The notes under the pieces are model-generated. The model made no database searches. It saw only the letters and a list, made by a program, of their open reading frames with translations, and was not told the origin of the DNA. This document shows positions 16,743 to 24,390 of a DNA stretch of 64,000 nt, in pieces (the first letter of the stretch is position 1; every line of letters begins with the position of its first letter). The position numbers were made by a program, and so were the translations under genes. Source of the stretch: Terriglobia bacterium. GTDB taxonomy: Bacteria; Acidobacteriota; Terriglobia; Bryobacterales; Bryobacteraceae. The stretch is taken from the NCBI GenBank assembly GCA_021325235.1, contig JAJPHN010000044.1, positions 62,001 through 126,000 of the forward strand. Reading direction: 5' to 3'.

Positions 16743-19160
16743 ATGGATTTCCTCGCAGGTTTGAACCCCCAGCAGCGCGATGCCGTTGCCCACGTCGAAG
16801 GTCCGCTATTGCTGCTCGCCGGCGCGGGCAGCGGCAAGACGCGCGTGATCACGCATCGCATCGCCCACCTCATCGAAACGCACTCAATCCCAGGACCGGC
16901 CGTGCTCGCCGTTACTTTCACCAACAAAGCGGCGGATGAGATGCGGCAGCGTGTCACCAGTCTGCTCAGCGATACTTCCACCTCGAAGATTCCGCTCGTC
17001 TCTACCTTCCATTCTTTTTGTGTGCGGATGCTTCGCCGCGACGGAAGCTCTCTTGCTGATATCCGCAACGGCTTCACGCGCCAGTTCACCATCTACGACG
17101 ACGACGACCAGCTCGCGCTGCTCAAATCGATTTACAAGCATCTGGGTCTCGATGAAAAGTTCATGCCCTATCGCGGCGCGCTGTCGCGTATCAGTCATGC
17201 CAAGAGCAACCAGGAAACGCCGCAGGACTGGTACAAAGCCGCCACCGACCCGAAACTGACCCGCCTCGCGAAAATCTACGAAAGCTACCAGGAACGGCTA
17301 CTGCAGGCGAACGCGCTCGATTTCGACGACCTGCTGCTTGAATCCGTGCGGCTGCTACGTCACGACGAAGTGCTGCGCGAACTCTATAACCGGCGCTTTG
17401 AATTCGTCATGATCGACGAGTATCAGGATACGAATCGCAGCCAGTACGAGCTCATGCGCCTGCTGACCGAGAAACGTCATAATGTCTGCGTCGTCGGCGA
17501 TGAAGATCAGTCGATCTATGGCTGGCGCGGCGCCGATATCCGCAACATTCTCGATTTTGAGCGTGACTATCCGGATGCCGTAGTAATCCGCCTCGAGCAG
17601 AATTACCGCTCCACCAAAAATATTCTCGAGGCAGCCAGCGCCGTTGTCGCAAATAATAAGGAGCGCAAAGGCAAGTGGCTTTGGACCTCAGCCGGCGAGG
17701 GCGCCAGGATCGGCTATTACGAAGCGCCCGACGGCGAAAACGAGGCTTTGTTCATCGCCGACACGATCGAAAAGCTGTTAGCCCGTAATCCGCGCGAGCG
17801 CGTCGCGGTTCTCTACCGAACGAATTTCCAATCTCGCCAGATTGAAGAAGCGCTCCGCCGTTATGGCCGCAAGTATCTGGTCGTGGGCGGCTTCAGTTTC
17901 TATCAGCGCGCCGAAGTCAAGGACATCCTCTCGTATCTCAAGCTGCTCGTTTCGCCCAGCGATTCCATTGCGCTGTTACGCGTCATCAACACGCCGGCCC
18001 GAGGCATAGGGAAGGGAACAACCGAGCAGCTGGAGCAGTACGCGCTTGAGCATTCGCTGAGTCTGCGCGATGCGATAAGCCGCATGCTGGAGGAAAAAAG
18101 TCTTCCCGCGCGCGCCGAAGCGGCTCTTAAATCGTTTACCAGATTACTCGACGAACTCACTGAAGTTGCAGCCGCAAAGCCGATTCACGAAACCTTGCGC
18201 GCCATCTTGGAAAAAACCGGATACGAGGAAATGCTCAAAGCGGATACCTCGCCCGAATCGGAATCACGCATTGGCAATCTCGAAGAACTGGTGAACGCCG
18301 CGGCCGAGGCAGCTGAGCGCGGCGAAACAATATCGGATTTTCTCGACCATGCCGCGCTGGTGGCGGACGCCGACTCCGTCGACATCCAGGCACAGGTTTC
18401 GCTCTTGACGATTCACAACGCGAAGGGTCTCGAGTTCGACAACGTTTTCCTCGCTGGACTCGAAGAAGGCATTTTCCCGCACAGCCGCTCGCGCGATTCC
18501 GAAGCGGCTCTCGAAGAAGAACGCCGGCTGTGCTACGTCGGAATGACGCGCGCCGAGAAACGGCTCTATCTCACGTGGGCCCGTTATCGCCGCCGTTTCG
18601 GCGGGAGCCAGCCGGAAGTGTCCCTGCCTTCTCGTTTTCTCAACGAAGTCCCGGTCTCTTTGCGGGAGCGCCTCTCGCCCTACAGCGAACCGCGCGGCGA
18701 GGAAGTGGACTTGTTCTCCGAACAGCACGACGTGCGCGAGTCGGTGAAACGGAATCTGTACACGGGCCGCACGTACAATTCGGTCGAGAACATTGCCCAG
18801 TTTTTCGCCGAACGTGGTCTGCCGCCGCCCTCAGGATTGACCCGACGCGCCGAGGTGAATCGCGCGGCCGCACAGGTTCAACCCTCGGCCCCTTCCGCCG
18901 AGCGCTCAACCTCTGCGCCAGCAGCCGGACCAGCCCGCTCTGCCCCGTCGCGCACTGTGCCCAAGCCGCCGCCCACCCGGCCGGGTACAAAATCCACGGG
19001 GTTTCGTTCCGGCTCCGTAATTCAGCACCCCAAATACGGCCGTGGCACCGTGCTTCGCCGCGAGGGCGATGGCGAGGATGCGAAACTAACGGTGAGTTTC
19101 CCCGGTTACGGTCTGAAAAAGCTCGTCGAAAAATACGCAGGCATAATAGTTAACGAATGA
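16743..19160 (+). CDS. pcrA: UvrD/PcrA-type superfamily 1 DNA helicase
   Basis: 805 residues. The start MDFLAGLNPQQRDAV carries the Q motif. Walker A is AGAGSGKTR (residues about 26-34), motif II is VMIDEYQDTN, motif III is GDEDQSIYGWRGAD, motif IV is LEQNYRST, motif V is LTIHNAKGLEFDNVFLAG and motif VI is LCYVGMTRAEKRLYL. The C-terminus has a Pro/Ser-rich linker and a PcrA-type Tudor-like end (VIQHPKYGRGTVLRREG...). It is a 3'-5' helicase for nucleotide excision and replication-fork repair. The stop codon overlaps the ATG of a 52-residue basic ORF (ATGA at 19157-19160). Confidence 0.95.
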   Translation: MDFLAGLNPQQRDAVAHVEGPLLLLAGAGSGKTRVITHRIAHLIETHSIPGPAVLAVTFTNKAADEMRQRVTSLLSDTSTSKIPLVSTFHSFCVRMLRRDGSSLADIRNGFTRQFTIYDDDDQLALLKSIYKHLGLDEKFMPYRGALSRISHAKSNQETPQDWYKAATDPKLTRLAKIYESYQERLLQANALDFDDLLLESVRLLRHDEVLRELYNRRFEFVMIDEYQDTNRSQYELMRLLTEKRHNVCVVGDEDQSIYGWRGADIRNILDFERDYPDAVVIRLEQNYRSTKNILEAASAVVANNKERKGKWLWTSAGEGARIGYYEAPDGENEALFIADTIEKLLARNPRERVAVLYRTNFQSRQIEEALRRYGRKYLVVGGFSFYQRAEVKDILSYLKLLVSPSDSIALLRVINTPARGIGKGTTEQLEQYALEHSLSLRDAISRMLEEKSLPARAEAALKSFTRLLDELTEVAAAKPIHETLRAILEKTGYEEMLKADTSPESESRIGNLEELVNAAAEAAERGETISDFLDHAALVADADSVDIQAQVSLLTIHNAKGLEFDNVFLAGLEEGIFPHSRSRDSEAALEEERRLCYVGMTRAEKRLYLTWARYRRRFGGSQPEVSLPSRFLNEVPVSLRERLSPYSEPRGEEVDLFSEQHDVRESVKRNLYTGRTYNSVENIAQFFAERGLPPPSGLTRRAEVNRAAAQVQPSAPSAERSTSAPAAGPARSAPSRTVPKPPPTRPGTKSTGFRSGSVIQHPKYGRGTVLRREGDGEDAKLTVSFPGYGLKKLVEKYAGIIVNE

Positions 19161-19315
19161 ATACGAAGCACGTTGAAGATAAAGCCGAACGCAAGAAGCT
19201 GAAGCGCACCGCGCGCAAGAAAGCCGCCCCGAAAGCGAAGCGCGCCTCGGGTGTCGCCCGCGGATCCAACAAAAAGAAAGTGCGGCACATGAGCAAAGGG
19301 CAACGCAAGCGCTAA
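19157..19315 (+). CDS. 52-residue Lys/Arg-rich protein translationally coupled to the helicase
   Basis: The ATG overlaps the helicase stop (ATGA), giving a 52-residue frame ending at TAA 19313-19315. By my count it has 14 Lys and 8 Arg (about 42 percent basic) and only three acidic residues near the N-terminus. It reads like a nucleic-acid-binding tail: MNTKHVEDKAERKKLKRT, then KKAAPKAKRASGVARG and MSKGQRKR. The composition suggests DNA or RNA binding. No family is recognised. It is short and could be chance, but the overlap start and consistent codon use argue for a real gene. Confidence 0.5.
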   Translation: MNTKHVEDKAERKKLKRTARKKAAPKAKRASGVARGSNKKKVRHMSKGQRKR

Positions 19316-19345
19316 GCAAGACTCTTTCGCTGCCAAGAGGGGCCG

Positions 19346-19705
19346 TTAGCGCCGGCCGGCGGTCTCTCGCGTTCCTGTCGGCTGATACGACGTCACTGCC
19401 GAATGCAATGCCAGCAGAATGCGGTCGAGTTGCGCGTGATCGTCAGCCTGAATAACCACCTGTGCTGTCGGCCGCAGATCATCCCGCCGAAAGGCCATTT
19501 CCGGTCCGGCGTTTGAGCCCGATTTTCGAGGGTCTGCCGCGGGCTTCTGGTTCCGCGGCGGGGGGTATCGGCGAGATGCTCGAAAATGGTGCCCGCAGTC
19601 CCCGCAGTAGAACGGCCATCGTCCCATGGAGGCAAGCAAGTTATCGACTACTCCGCGCCGGGCGGACCGGCGTATATCCTCGCTCTTGCATTCCGGGCAT
19701 TTCAT
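19346..19705 (-). CDS. Small zinc-ribbon protein of unknown function
   Basis: 119 residues from the ATG at 19705 (MKCPECKSEDIRRS); the frame extends to 19729. Two cysteine pairs, CPEC and CGDC (YCGDCGHHF), form a zinc ribbon in the first 45 residues. A basic, proline-rich linker and about 50 helical residues (AQVVIQADDHAQLDRILLALHSAV) follow. No function is recognised. It sits next to another small cysteine-knuckle protein (19769-20017), and the two may act together. Confidence 0.55.
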   Translation of the reverse strand: MKCPECKSEDIRRSARRGVVDNLLASMGRWPFYCGDCGHHFRASRRYPPPRNQKPAADPRKSGSNAGPEMAFRRDDLRPTAQVVIQADDHAQLDRILLALHSAVTSYQPTGTRETAGRR

Positions 19706-19768
19706 GGCTACACATCTCTTCGGCGCCATCTGCCCGGACCTTTAGGCCCACGGCGAAAAATTTGCGAA

Positions 19769-20017
19769 CTAACCGATGCCTGCCACCGCTCGCCGGACCT
19801 TAGGCGGTTTCAGCGAAGCAGGCGGCAACCTCTGAGAGCTCGTGATCGCGTAACGGTCTGTGTGCCCTTTCAAACACGTCAACTCGATCGTCTTGCCGTC
19901 CGGTGAATCGGTCCCGCCATTTGCTTCTAGCGGCACAAAAACCGGTTCACCGCAAATCCTGCACTGAAAACTGACGTATTTGTCTGTCATACGTTCGAAT
20001 GGAAATTCAAACGCCAT
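19769..20017 (-). CDS. Small CxxC zinc-binding hypothetical protein
   Basis: 82 residues. The motifs FQCRICGEPVFVP and LTCLKGH give a C-x2-C...C-x3-H pattern suitable for one zinc ion. Met10 (MTDKYVSFQC) is an alternative start. The C-terminus is basic and proline-rich (PPASLKPPKVRR). Nothing in the sequence shows a catalytic role. It is one of two small zinc-knuckle genes lying between pcrA and the DAHP synthase gene. Confidence 0.55.
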   Translation of the reverse strand: MAFEFPFERMTDKYVSFQCRICGEPVFVPLEANGGTDSPDGKTIELTCLKGHTDRYAITSSQRLPPASLKPPKVRRAVAGIG

Positions 20018-20052
20018 TGTAGCCCGAAAATCGCAGCAGGCTGGTAGTTCCC

Positions 20053-21084
20053 CTAGGGCGCTAGGGTAGGCTCAAGCCGCTGCGCCAGGAGCTCGTGAAT
20101 CGCGCGGCAATCGTCGGCGAGCGAGGCAAACTGCGCTGGATCAAGCGTCTGGTATCCATCCGACAACGCGAGTTCCGGATGCGGATGTACCTCGACAATC
20201 AGCCCTGCTGCTCCCGCCGCCACCGCCGCAAGGGCCATGGGCTTTACCTTGTCGCGTTTGCCCGTCCCGTGGCTGGGATCCACGATAATCGGCAGATGAC
20301 TCAATGTGCGCACCGCAGGCACAACGCTCAGATCGAGCGTATTCCGCGTGTGATCGGCAAACGTACGCACGCCGCGCTCGCAGAGAATCACGTTGTAATT
20401 GCCTTCCGCCAGGATGTACTCGGCCGCCATCAGAAACTCATCGAGCGTCGATGACATGCCGCGCTTCAGCAGCACCGGTTTCCGCGTTCGCCCGGCGCGC
20501 CGCAGCAGCGCGAAGTTCTGCATGTTGCGCGCTCCGATCTGAATGCAGTCGGCGTACTCTTCTACCAGTTCAAACGTCTCGGTGTCCATCGCCTCGGTCA
20601 CGATACCGAGCCCCGTCTCCGCCCGTGCCTCCGCTAGGTACTTCAACCCCTCTTCGCCAAGGCCCTGGAAACTGTACGGAGAAGTTCGCGGCTTATACGC
20701 GCCTCCGCGCAGCAATTGCGCGCCCGCTGCTTTCACCGCCCGCGCGGATGCCAGTATCTGCTCACGGCTTTCCACCGAACACGGCCCTGCACACAAGGCC
20801 AGTTCGTTCCCGCCCACTCTGCAGCCGCGGATCTCCACAATCGTGTTGTCCGGCTTGGTTTCGCGGCTCACCAGCTTATACGGCTTCGAGACCGGAATCG
20901 CCTCCGCCACGCCCGGCAGATCTTCAAACTCTGCCTTCTCGATCGGTCCGCTGTTACCCGTAATCCCGATTGCCGTCCGCTGTTCCCCGGGAATGATATG
21001 CGCTTTGAAACCAAGCGCGGCAATCCTGTCGCAGACGCGCACGATATCGGCCTGATTCGCCAGCGCTTTCATGACCACCAACAC
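20053..21084 (-). CDS. aroF: 3-deoxy-7-phosphoheptulonate (DAHP) synthase, AroA(B. subtilis)/type I-beta form
   Basis: 343 residues. The GTG start at 21084 gives MLVVMK, which matches the family's usual MIVVMK; ATG 21072 is an alternative. The first 70 or so residues form the ferredoxin-like regulatory domain ([20 protein letters not shown]). The catalytic barrel has [52 protein letters not shown] and [11 protein letters not shown]. It catalyses the first step of the shikimate pathway from PEP and erythrose 4-phosphate. The N-terminal domain suggests feedback control by aromatic or prephenate-type ligands. Confidence 0.95.
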   Translation of the reverse strand: MLVVMKALANQADIVRVCDRIAALGFKAHIIPGEQRTAIGITGNSGPIEKAEFEDLPGVAEAIPVSKPYKLVSRETKPDNTIVEIRGCRVGGNELALCAGPCSVESREQILASARAVKAAGAQLLRGGAYKPRTSPYSFQGLGEEGLKYLAEARAETGLGIVTEAMDTETFELVEEYADCIQIGARNMQNFALLRRAGRTRKPVLLKRGMSSTLDEFLMAAEYILAEGNYNVILCERGVRTFADHTRNTLDLSVVPAVRTLSHLPIIVDPSHGTGKRDKVKPMALAAVAAGAAGLIVEVHPHPELALSDGYQTLDPAQFASLADDCRAIHELLAQRLEPTLAP

Positions 21085-21141
21085 GTTCGTTTCGCCCCTC
21101 GTCTCAGAGTATCCGAGGAATCATACGTCACAATAAATAAG

Positions 21142-22098
21142 TTGACTCCGTTTTCCGCCCAGCGCGCCGCCATCCTCTACAACCCGATCGCACGCGGACT
21201 GTCGCGCCACATCGACGCACTGCACCGTGTACCCGCTCTCCTGTCGCGCAATGGCATACAGACGGACTTGGTTCCGACCCGGGCTGCTGGTACAGCCGGC
21301 GAGCAGGCTCGCGAGCAGATCGCTTCCGGCTGCGAACTGATCATCGCTGCCGGAGGCGATGGCACGATTAATGAAGTGATCGAAGGCATGATCGGCTCGC
21401 GCGTGCCGCTTGCCATCCTGCCCGGCGGAACGGCCAATGTACTGGCGCGTGAAGTAAAGCTGCCGATTGGTATCGCCCGTGCTGCTGCTCAGATCACTCA
21501 CCTCGAACCCTGCCGCATTTCCGTGGGCGCGCTCAAGCTAAATGAGGGCGGCAACCGCCATTTCATCTGCATGACGGGAGCCGGCCTGGATGCGCAGATC
21601 GTCTCCCGGCTCAATCTTCAACTCAAAGCGAGCATTGGCAAGTTCGCCTACTACGTCGCTGGCTTTTCGCAGGTGTTCGGCAGACTTACCGAATTTGATG
21701 TTCTGGTGGACGGCCGCACCTATCGGGCAAGCTTCGCGCTCGTCTCGCGTGTGCGCAACTATGGCGGAGATCTCGAGATCGCCCGCGGGGCCTCGCTTTT
21801 GCGCGACGACTTCGAAATCGTCCTCTTTCGCGGAACCGCCAGCCTTCGCTATCTGAGCTACCTCGCATCCGTTGTCGGCCGCCAACTCCATCGCACAAGC
21901 GGCTGCACCGTGTTGTACGGACGCACCATTAGCCTGCACCCTCCGCAAAACCAAGACGTACTCGTGCAGGTCGACGGAGAACTCGCCGGCAAGCTGCCCG
22001 CTGCCATCGATATTCTGCCCGGCGCGATCACCCTGCTCGTTCCGCCCGCCTTTCTGGCGCGCGAGGCTGCCCGTCTCAAAATTCCCGCCTACGCCTGA
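21142..22098 (+). CDS. Diacylglycerol/sphingosine kinase-family lipid kinase
   Basis: 318 residues from the TTG at 21142 (start judged by the family N-terminus RAAILYNPIARG); the frame extends upstream over aroF with no sensible start. Motifs are AAGGDGTINEVIEG (nucleotide binding), LAILPGGTANVLARE and the C-terminal QVDGELAGKLPA. It is expected to phosphorylate a diacylglycerol-like lipid at the inner membrane. Divergent from aroF with 57 bp between. The YdjM-like gene follows 12 bp after the stop, a likely operon. Confidence 0.88.
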   Translation: MTPFSAQRAAILYNPIARGLSRHIDALHRVPALLSRNGIQTDLVPTRAAGTAGEQAREQIASGCELIIAAGGDGTINEVIEGMIGSRVPLAILPGGTANVLAREVKLPIGIARAAAQITHLEPCRISVGALKLNEGGNRHFICMTGAGLDAQIVSRLNLQLKASIGKFAYYVAGFSQVFGRLTEFDVLVDGRTYRASFALVSRVRNYGGDLEIARGASLLRDDFEIVLFRGTASLRYLSYLASVVGRQLHRTSGCTVLYGRTISLHPPQNQDVLVQVDGELAGKLPAAIDILPGAITLLVPPAFLAREAARLKIPAYA

Positions 22099-22110
22099 CA
22101 TCCTCGCGCC

Positions 22111-23103
22111 ATGGATAACCTGACCCATTCGCTCACGGGCGTTGCGCTCGCGCGTGCCGGACTCAATCGCTGGTCGCCGCACGCCATCTGGCTTCTTCTT
22201 CTTTCCGCCAATGCCCCGGATGCCGATATCGTCTACGCCTCGCACGGAGCCTTCTCTTACTTCGAACATCATCGCGGCTATTCTCATTCGCTGCTGGCCA
22301 TCCCGATTTGGGCCGCTGTTGTGGTTTTGCTCGTCGCCGCAGTTTCCCGCCAAAAGCTCCCCTGGTTGCGAGCCTGGCTCCTCTGTGTCATCGGCCTGGC
22401 CAGTCATCTTCTGCTCGATTGGACCAACAGCTACGGCGTCCGCTTCTTGCTGCCGTTCTCTTCCGCCTGGTTTCATCTCGATCTGAACGGGCTCTACGAT
22501 ATCTGGATCTGGGCCGTTCTTGTTTTCGCCCTCGTTTGGCCGCTCTTTTCCGGACTTGTTACGCGCGAAATCGGCGAGCGCAGAAAACCGGCGGGCCAGG
22601 CCCTCGCGATCATGGCCTTGATTTTTTTCCTGTGCTTCGATCTTTTTCGAGCCACTCTCCATGCGCGCGTCGTTGCGCAGCTTCAATCGCGGCTCTACAA
22701 CGGTGCGCCTCCGCTCAGAGTCGCGGCACTGCCCGATTCCTTCAATCCCTTCCGCTGGGCTGCGGTCGTCGAAACCAACGACGCTTACCGCTGGTTTGAG
22801 ACACGTCCCTTTGGCCTCTTCAATTCCAGCGCTCCGCAGATTTTCTATAAGCCGGCCGTAACGCCCGCGCTTGCTTCGGCCGAGTCGATCGAGCCGTTCC
22901 GATATTTCCTCTACTTCGCCCGCTTCCCCGTCTGGTCTCTCGAGCCCGTTGTCGAGGAGCACAATCGCGGAACACGCGTCGACCTAACCGATCTGCGCTT
23001 TGGAACACCGCGGGCCGGCTCATTCCACTGCATCGCCTACACCGATGCGAACGGGCGCGTGCTTCGCCAGTGGTTTACATTCGGCTCGGGCGCAGATCGT
23101 TAA
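22111..23103 (+). CDS. YdjM/DUF457-type metal-dependent hydrolase, membrane protein
   Basis: 330 residues. The N-terminus MDNLTHSLTGVALARAGL, HHRGYSHSLL and SHLLLDWTNSYGVR carry the conserved His/Asp set of the YdjM family. Four to five hydrophobic segments lie in the first 190 residues. The C-terminal 130 residues are soluble and probably periplasmic. Family members are predicted membrane hydrolases, and some are SOS-regulated, but no LexA box was found here. It is probably co-transcribed with the lipid kinase. Confidence 0.85.
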   Translation: MDNLTHSLTGVALARAGLNRWSPHAIWLLLLSANAPDADIVYASHGAFSYFEHHRGYSHSLLAIPIWAAVVVLLVAAVSRQKLPWLRAWLLCVIGLASHLLLDWTNSYGVRFLLPFSSAWFHLDLNGLYDIWIWAVLVFALVWPLFSGLVTREIGERRKPAGQALAIMALIFFLCFDLFRATLHARVVAQLQSRLYNGAPPLRVAALPDSFNPFRWAAVVETNDAYRWFETRPFGLFNSSAPQIFYKPAVTPALASAESIEPFRYFLYFARFPVWSLEPVVEEHNRGTRVDLTDLRFGTPRAGSFHCIAYTDANGRVLRQWFTFGSGADR

Positions 23104-23117
23104 TCGCCGTCTGAGGC

Positions 23118-23675
23118 TTACTTCGCGTTTTGCTTGCGGTGTGCGAGCCGGCTGCATGCGTCGGGCGTCTTCAGCATCTTGATCGCATCGCCTCCCGATT
23201 CGATGGTGTCGATTCGGCCGTTTGAATCGATCACAAATGTGACCCGATTCGCCACTCCGTACTTCGGAATGTAAATGCCGTATTCCTGCGAAACCTTACG
23301 ATCGAGAAAGTCGCTGAGCAGCGGAAAAGTCAACCCGAGCTGCTGGGCGAATGCCTTCTGCGAAGGTGTGTTGTCCGTACTGATTCCGAAGACCTTCGCG
23401 CCCGTCTCCTGGAAGTGCTGCATACCAGACTGGTACGCTTTCATCTCCGCCGTTCAACCGCCCGTAAACGCAGCCGGGAAGAACGCCAGCACCACCGTGC
23501 TCTTCCCGATGTAGTCGGCCAGATGAACCGTTCCCCCGTCCGTCGATGGAAGAGTGAAATCGGGCGCCTTATCGCCTTTTTTCAGCGTGCTCGATACCGG
23601 CTCTGCGCCCCTCGTTGTCCACGCCGCAATCCCCGATGCAAAAACACCCAGCGCCGCTCTTCTGTTGAGAATCAT
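23118..23675 (-). CDS. Exported peroxiredoxin with in-frame TGA (probable selenocysteine) at the peroxidatic position
   Basis: A single frame of 185 residues is interrupted once by TGA (23454-23456, codon 74). The upstream part has a signal peptide with a twin-Arg-like start (MILNRRAALGVFASGIAAW) and the AhpC/TSA core (GDKAPDFTLPSTDGG, VVLAFFPAAFTGG). After the TGA it continues TAEMKAYQ, VFGISTDNTPSQKAFAQQLG and FPLLSD. Cysteine homologues read FTGGCT at this point, so TGA replaces exactly the peroxidatic Cys. A hairpin of bacterial SECIS type follows 15 nt downstream. Selenocysteine is therefore likely. The alternatives are a sequencing error or a one-base nonsense mutation. A divergent GMC oxidoreductase operon starts 88 bp away. 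Confidence 0.75.
23420..23438 (-). promoter_or_regulatory. Candidate bacterial SECIS element
   Basis: On the mRNA the hairpin is GCGUACC-AGUCU-GGUAUGC: a 7-bp stem with one G-U pair and a loop holding an adjacent G-U. Fifteen nt separate the UGA from the stem, and the loop G lies 24 nt after the UGA, within the spacing known for bacterial SECIS elements. The loop resembles the AGGUCU loop of E. coli fdhF. Confidence 0.6.
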
Positions 23676-23763
23676 TTCCTTGCTCCCGGAAGTACGACAG
23701 TATCACGGATTGATCGCTTGGGAAGATTCACTCCGGCAGCGATCGTGTGAAACAATCACATTG

Positions 23764-24390
23764 ATGAAACGCCGAACGCTGCTCCGCTCCATAGCGGCAA
23801 TCCCTTCGCTCGCAGCCGGCCAGACGCTACCGCAGCGCGAGACGACGGCGGCGCGCGACAAAGGATTGCCCGCCGGACCAACGCTGATTCCGCCCGGCGT
23901 GAACGAGACGCCCACGATCCCGGTCATCCCAGCCGATGAAACTTCCGATTCGCGCATCCGCACCTTCGACGGACAGCAGCTTGCGGCCCTCGCCCGGCTC
24001 GGTGAAGTCCTCGTTCCGGCCTGGGATGGAAAGCCGGGCGCAGCAGAAGCCGGTGCTGCGGAGTTTCTCGATTTTCTGGTTGGCTCTTCGCCGGCGAACC
24101 GCATCGAGCTCTACAAGAGCGGCCTGGATGAACTGAATCGACGCGCCCAACAGCAGTTCGGCAAACCATTTGCCGCTATTTCGCAGGCCGATGCGGATTC
24201 GCTACTTGCGCCCTTGCGCGAAAAATGGAGTTACGGGCGCGCCGCAAAGAACGATTTCGAGGCCTTCCTCCTGGCCGCGAAAGGCGATCTGCTGCGTGCC
24301 ACCGTCAATTCGCGGCCGTACATCAATGCCGTGTCGCAGGAGCGGCGCCCCCGCAACGCTTCCAATTTCTTCTGGTATCCGATCAGCTGA
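23764..24390 (+). CDS. Gluconate 2-dehydrogenase subunit 3-family protein
   Basis: 208 residues from the ATG at 23764 (MKRRTLLRSIAAIPSLAAGQ, a twin-arginine-type leader); the longer frame upstream overlaps the divergent peroxiredoxin. The C-terminal half (LAALARLGEVLVPAWDGKPGAAEAG...FLD, and INAVSQERRPRNASNFFWYP) fits the small subunit of membrane-bound FAD dehydrogenases, which helps export and mature the flavoprotein. Its stop directly abuts the ATG of the GMC oxidoreductase, so the two form one complex. Confidence 0.82.
   Translation: MKRRTLLRSIAAIPSLAAGQTLPQRETTAARDKGLPAGPTLIPPGVNETPTIPVIPADETSDSRIRTFDGQQLAALARLGEVLVPAWDGKPGAAEAGAAEFLDFLVGSSPANRIELYKSGLDELNRRAQQQFGKPFAAISQADADSLLAPLREKWSYGRAAKNDFEAFLLAAKGDLLRATVNSRPYINAVSQERRPRNASNFFWYPIS

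Noticed and set aside
20716-21141. Longer start for the lipid kinase at 20716
   Set aside because: The extension overlaps aroF and does not resemble the family; the TTG at 21142 matches the normal N-terminus.
21538-22962. 474-residue antisense ORF across the lipid kinase and YdjM genes
   Set aside because: Gly/Glu/Arg-rich shadow of two real genes with recognisable motifs on the other strand.
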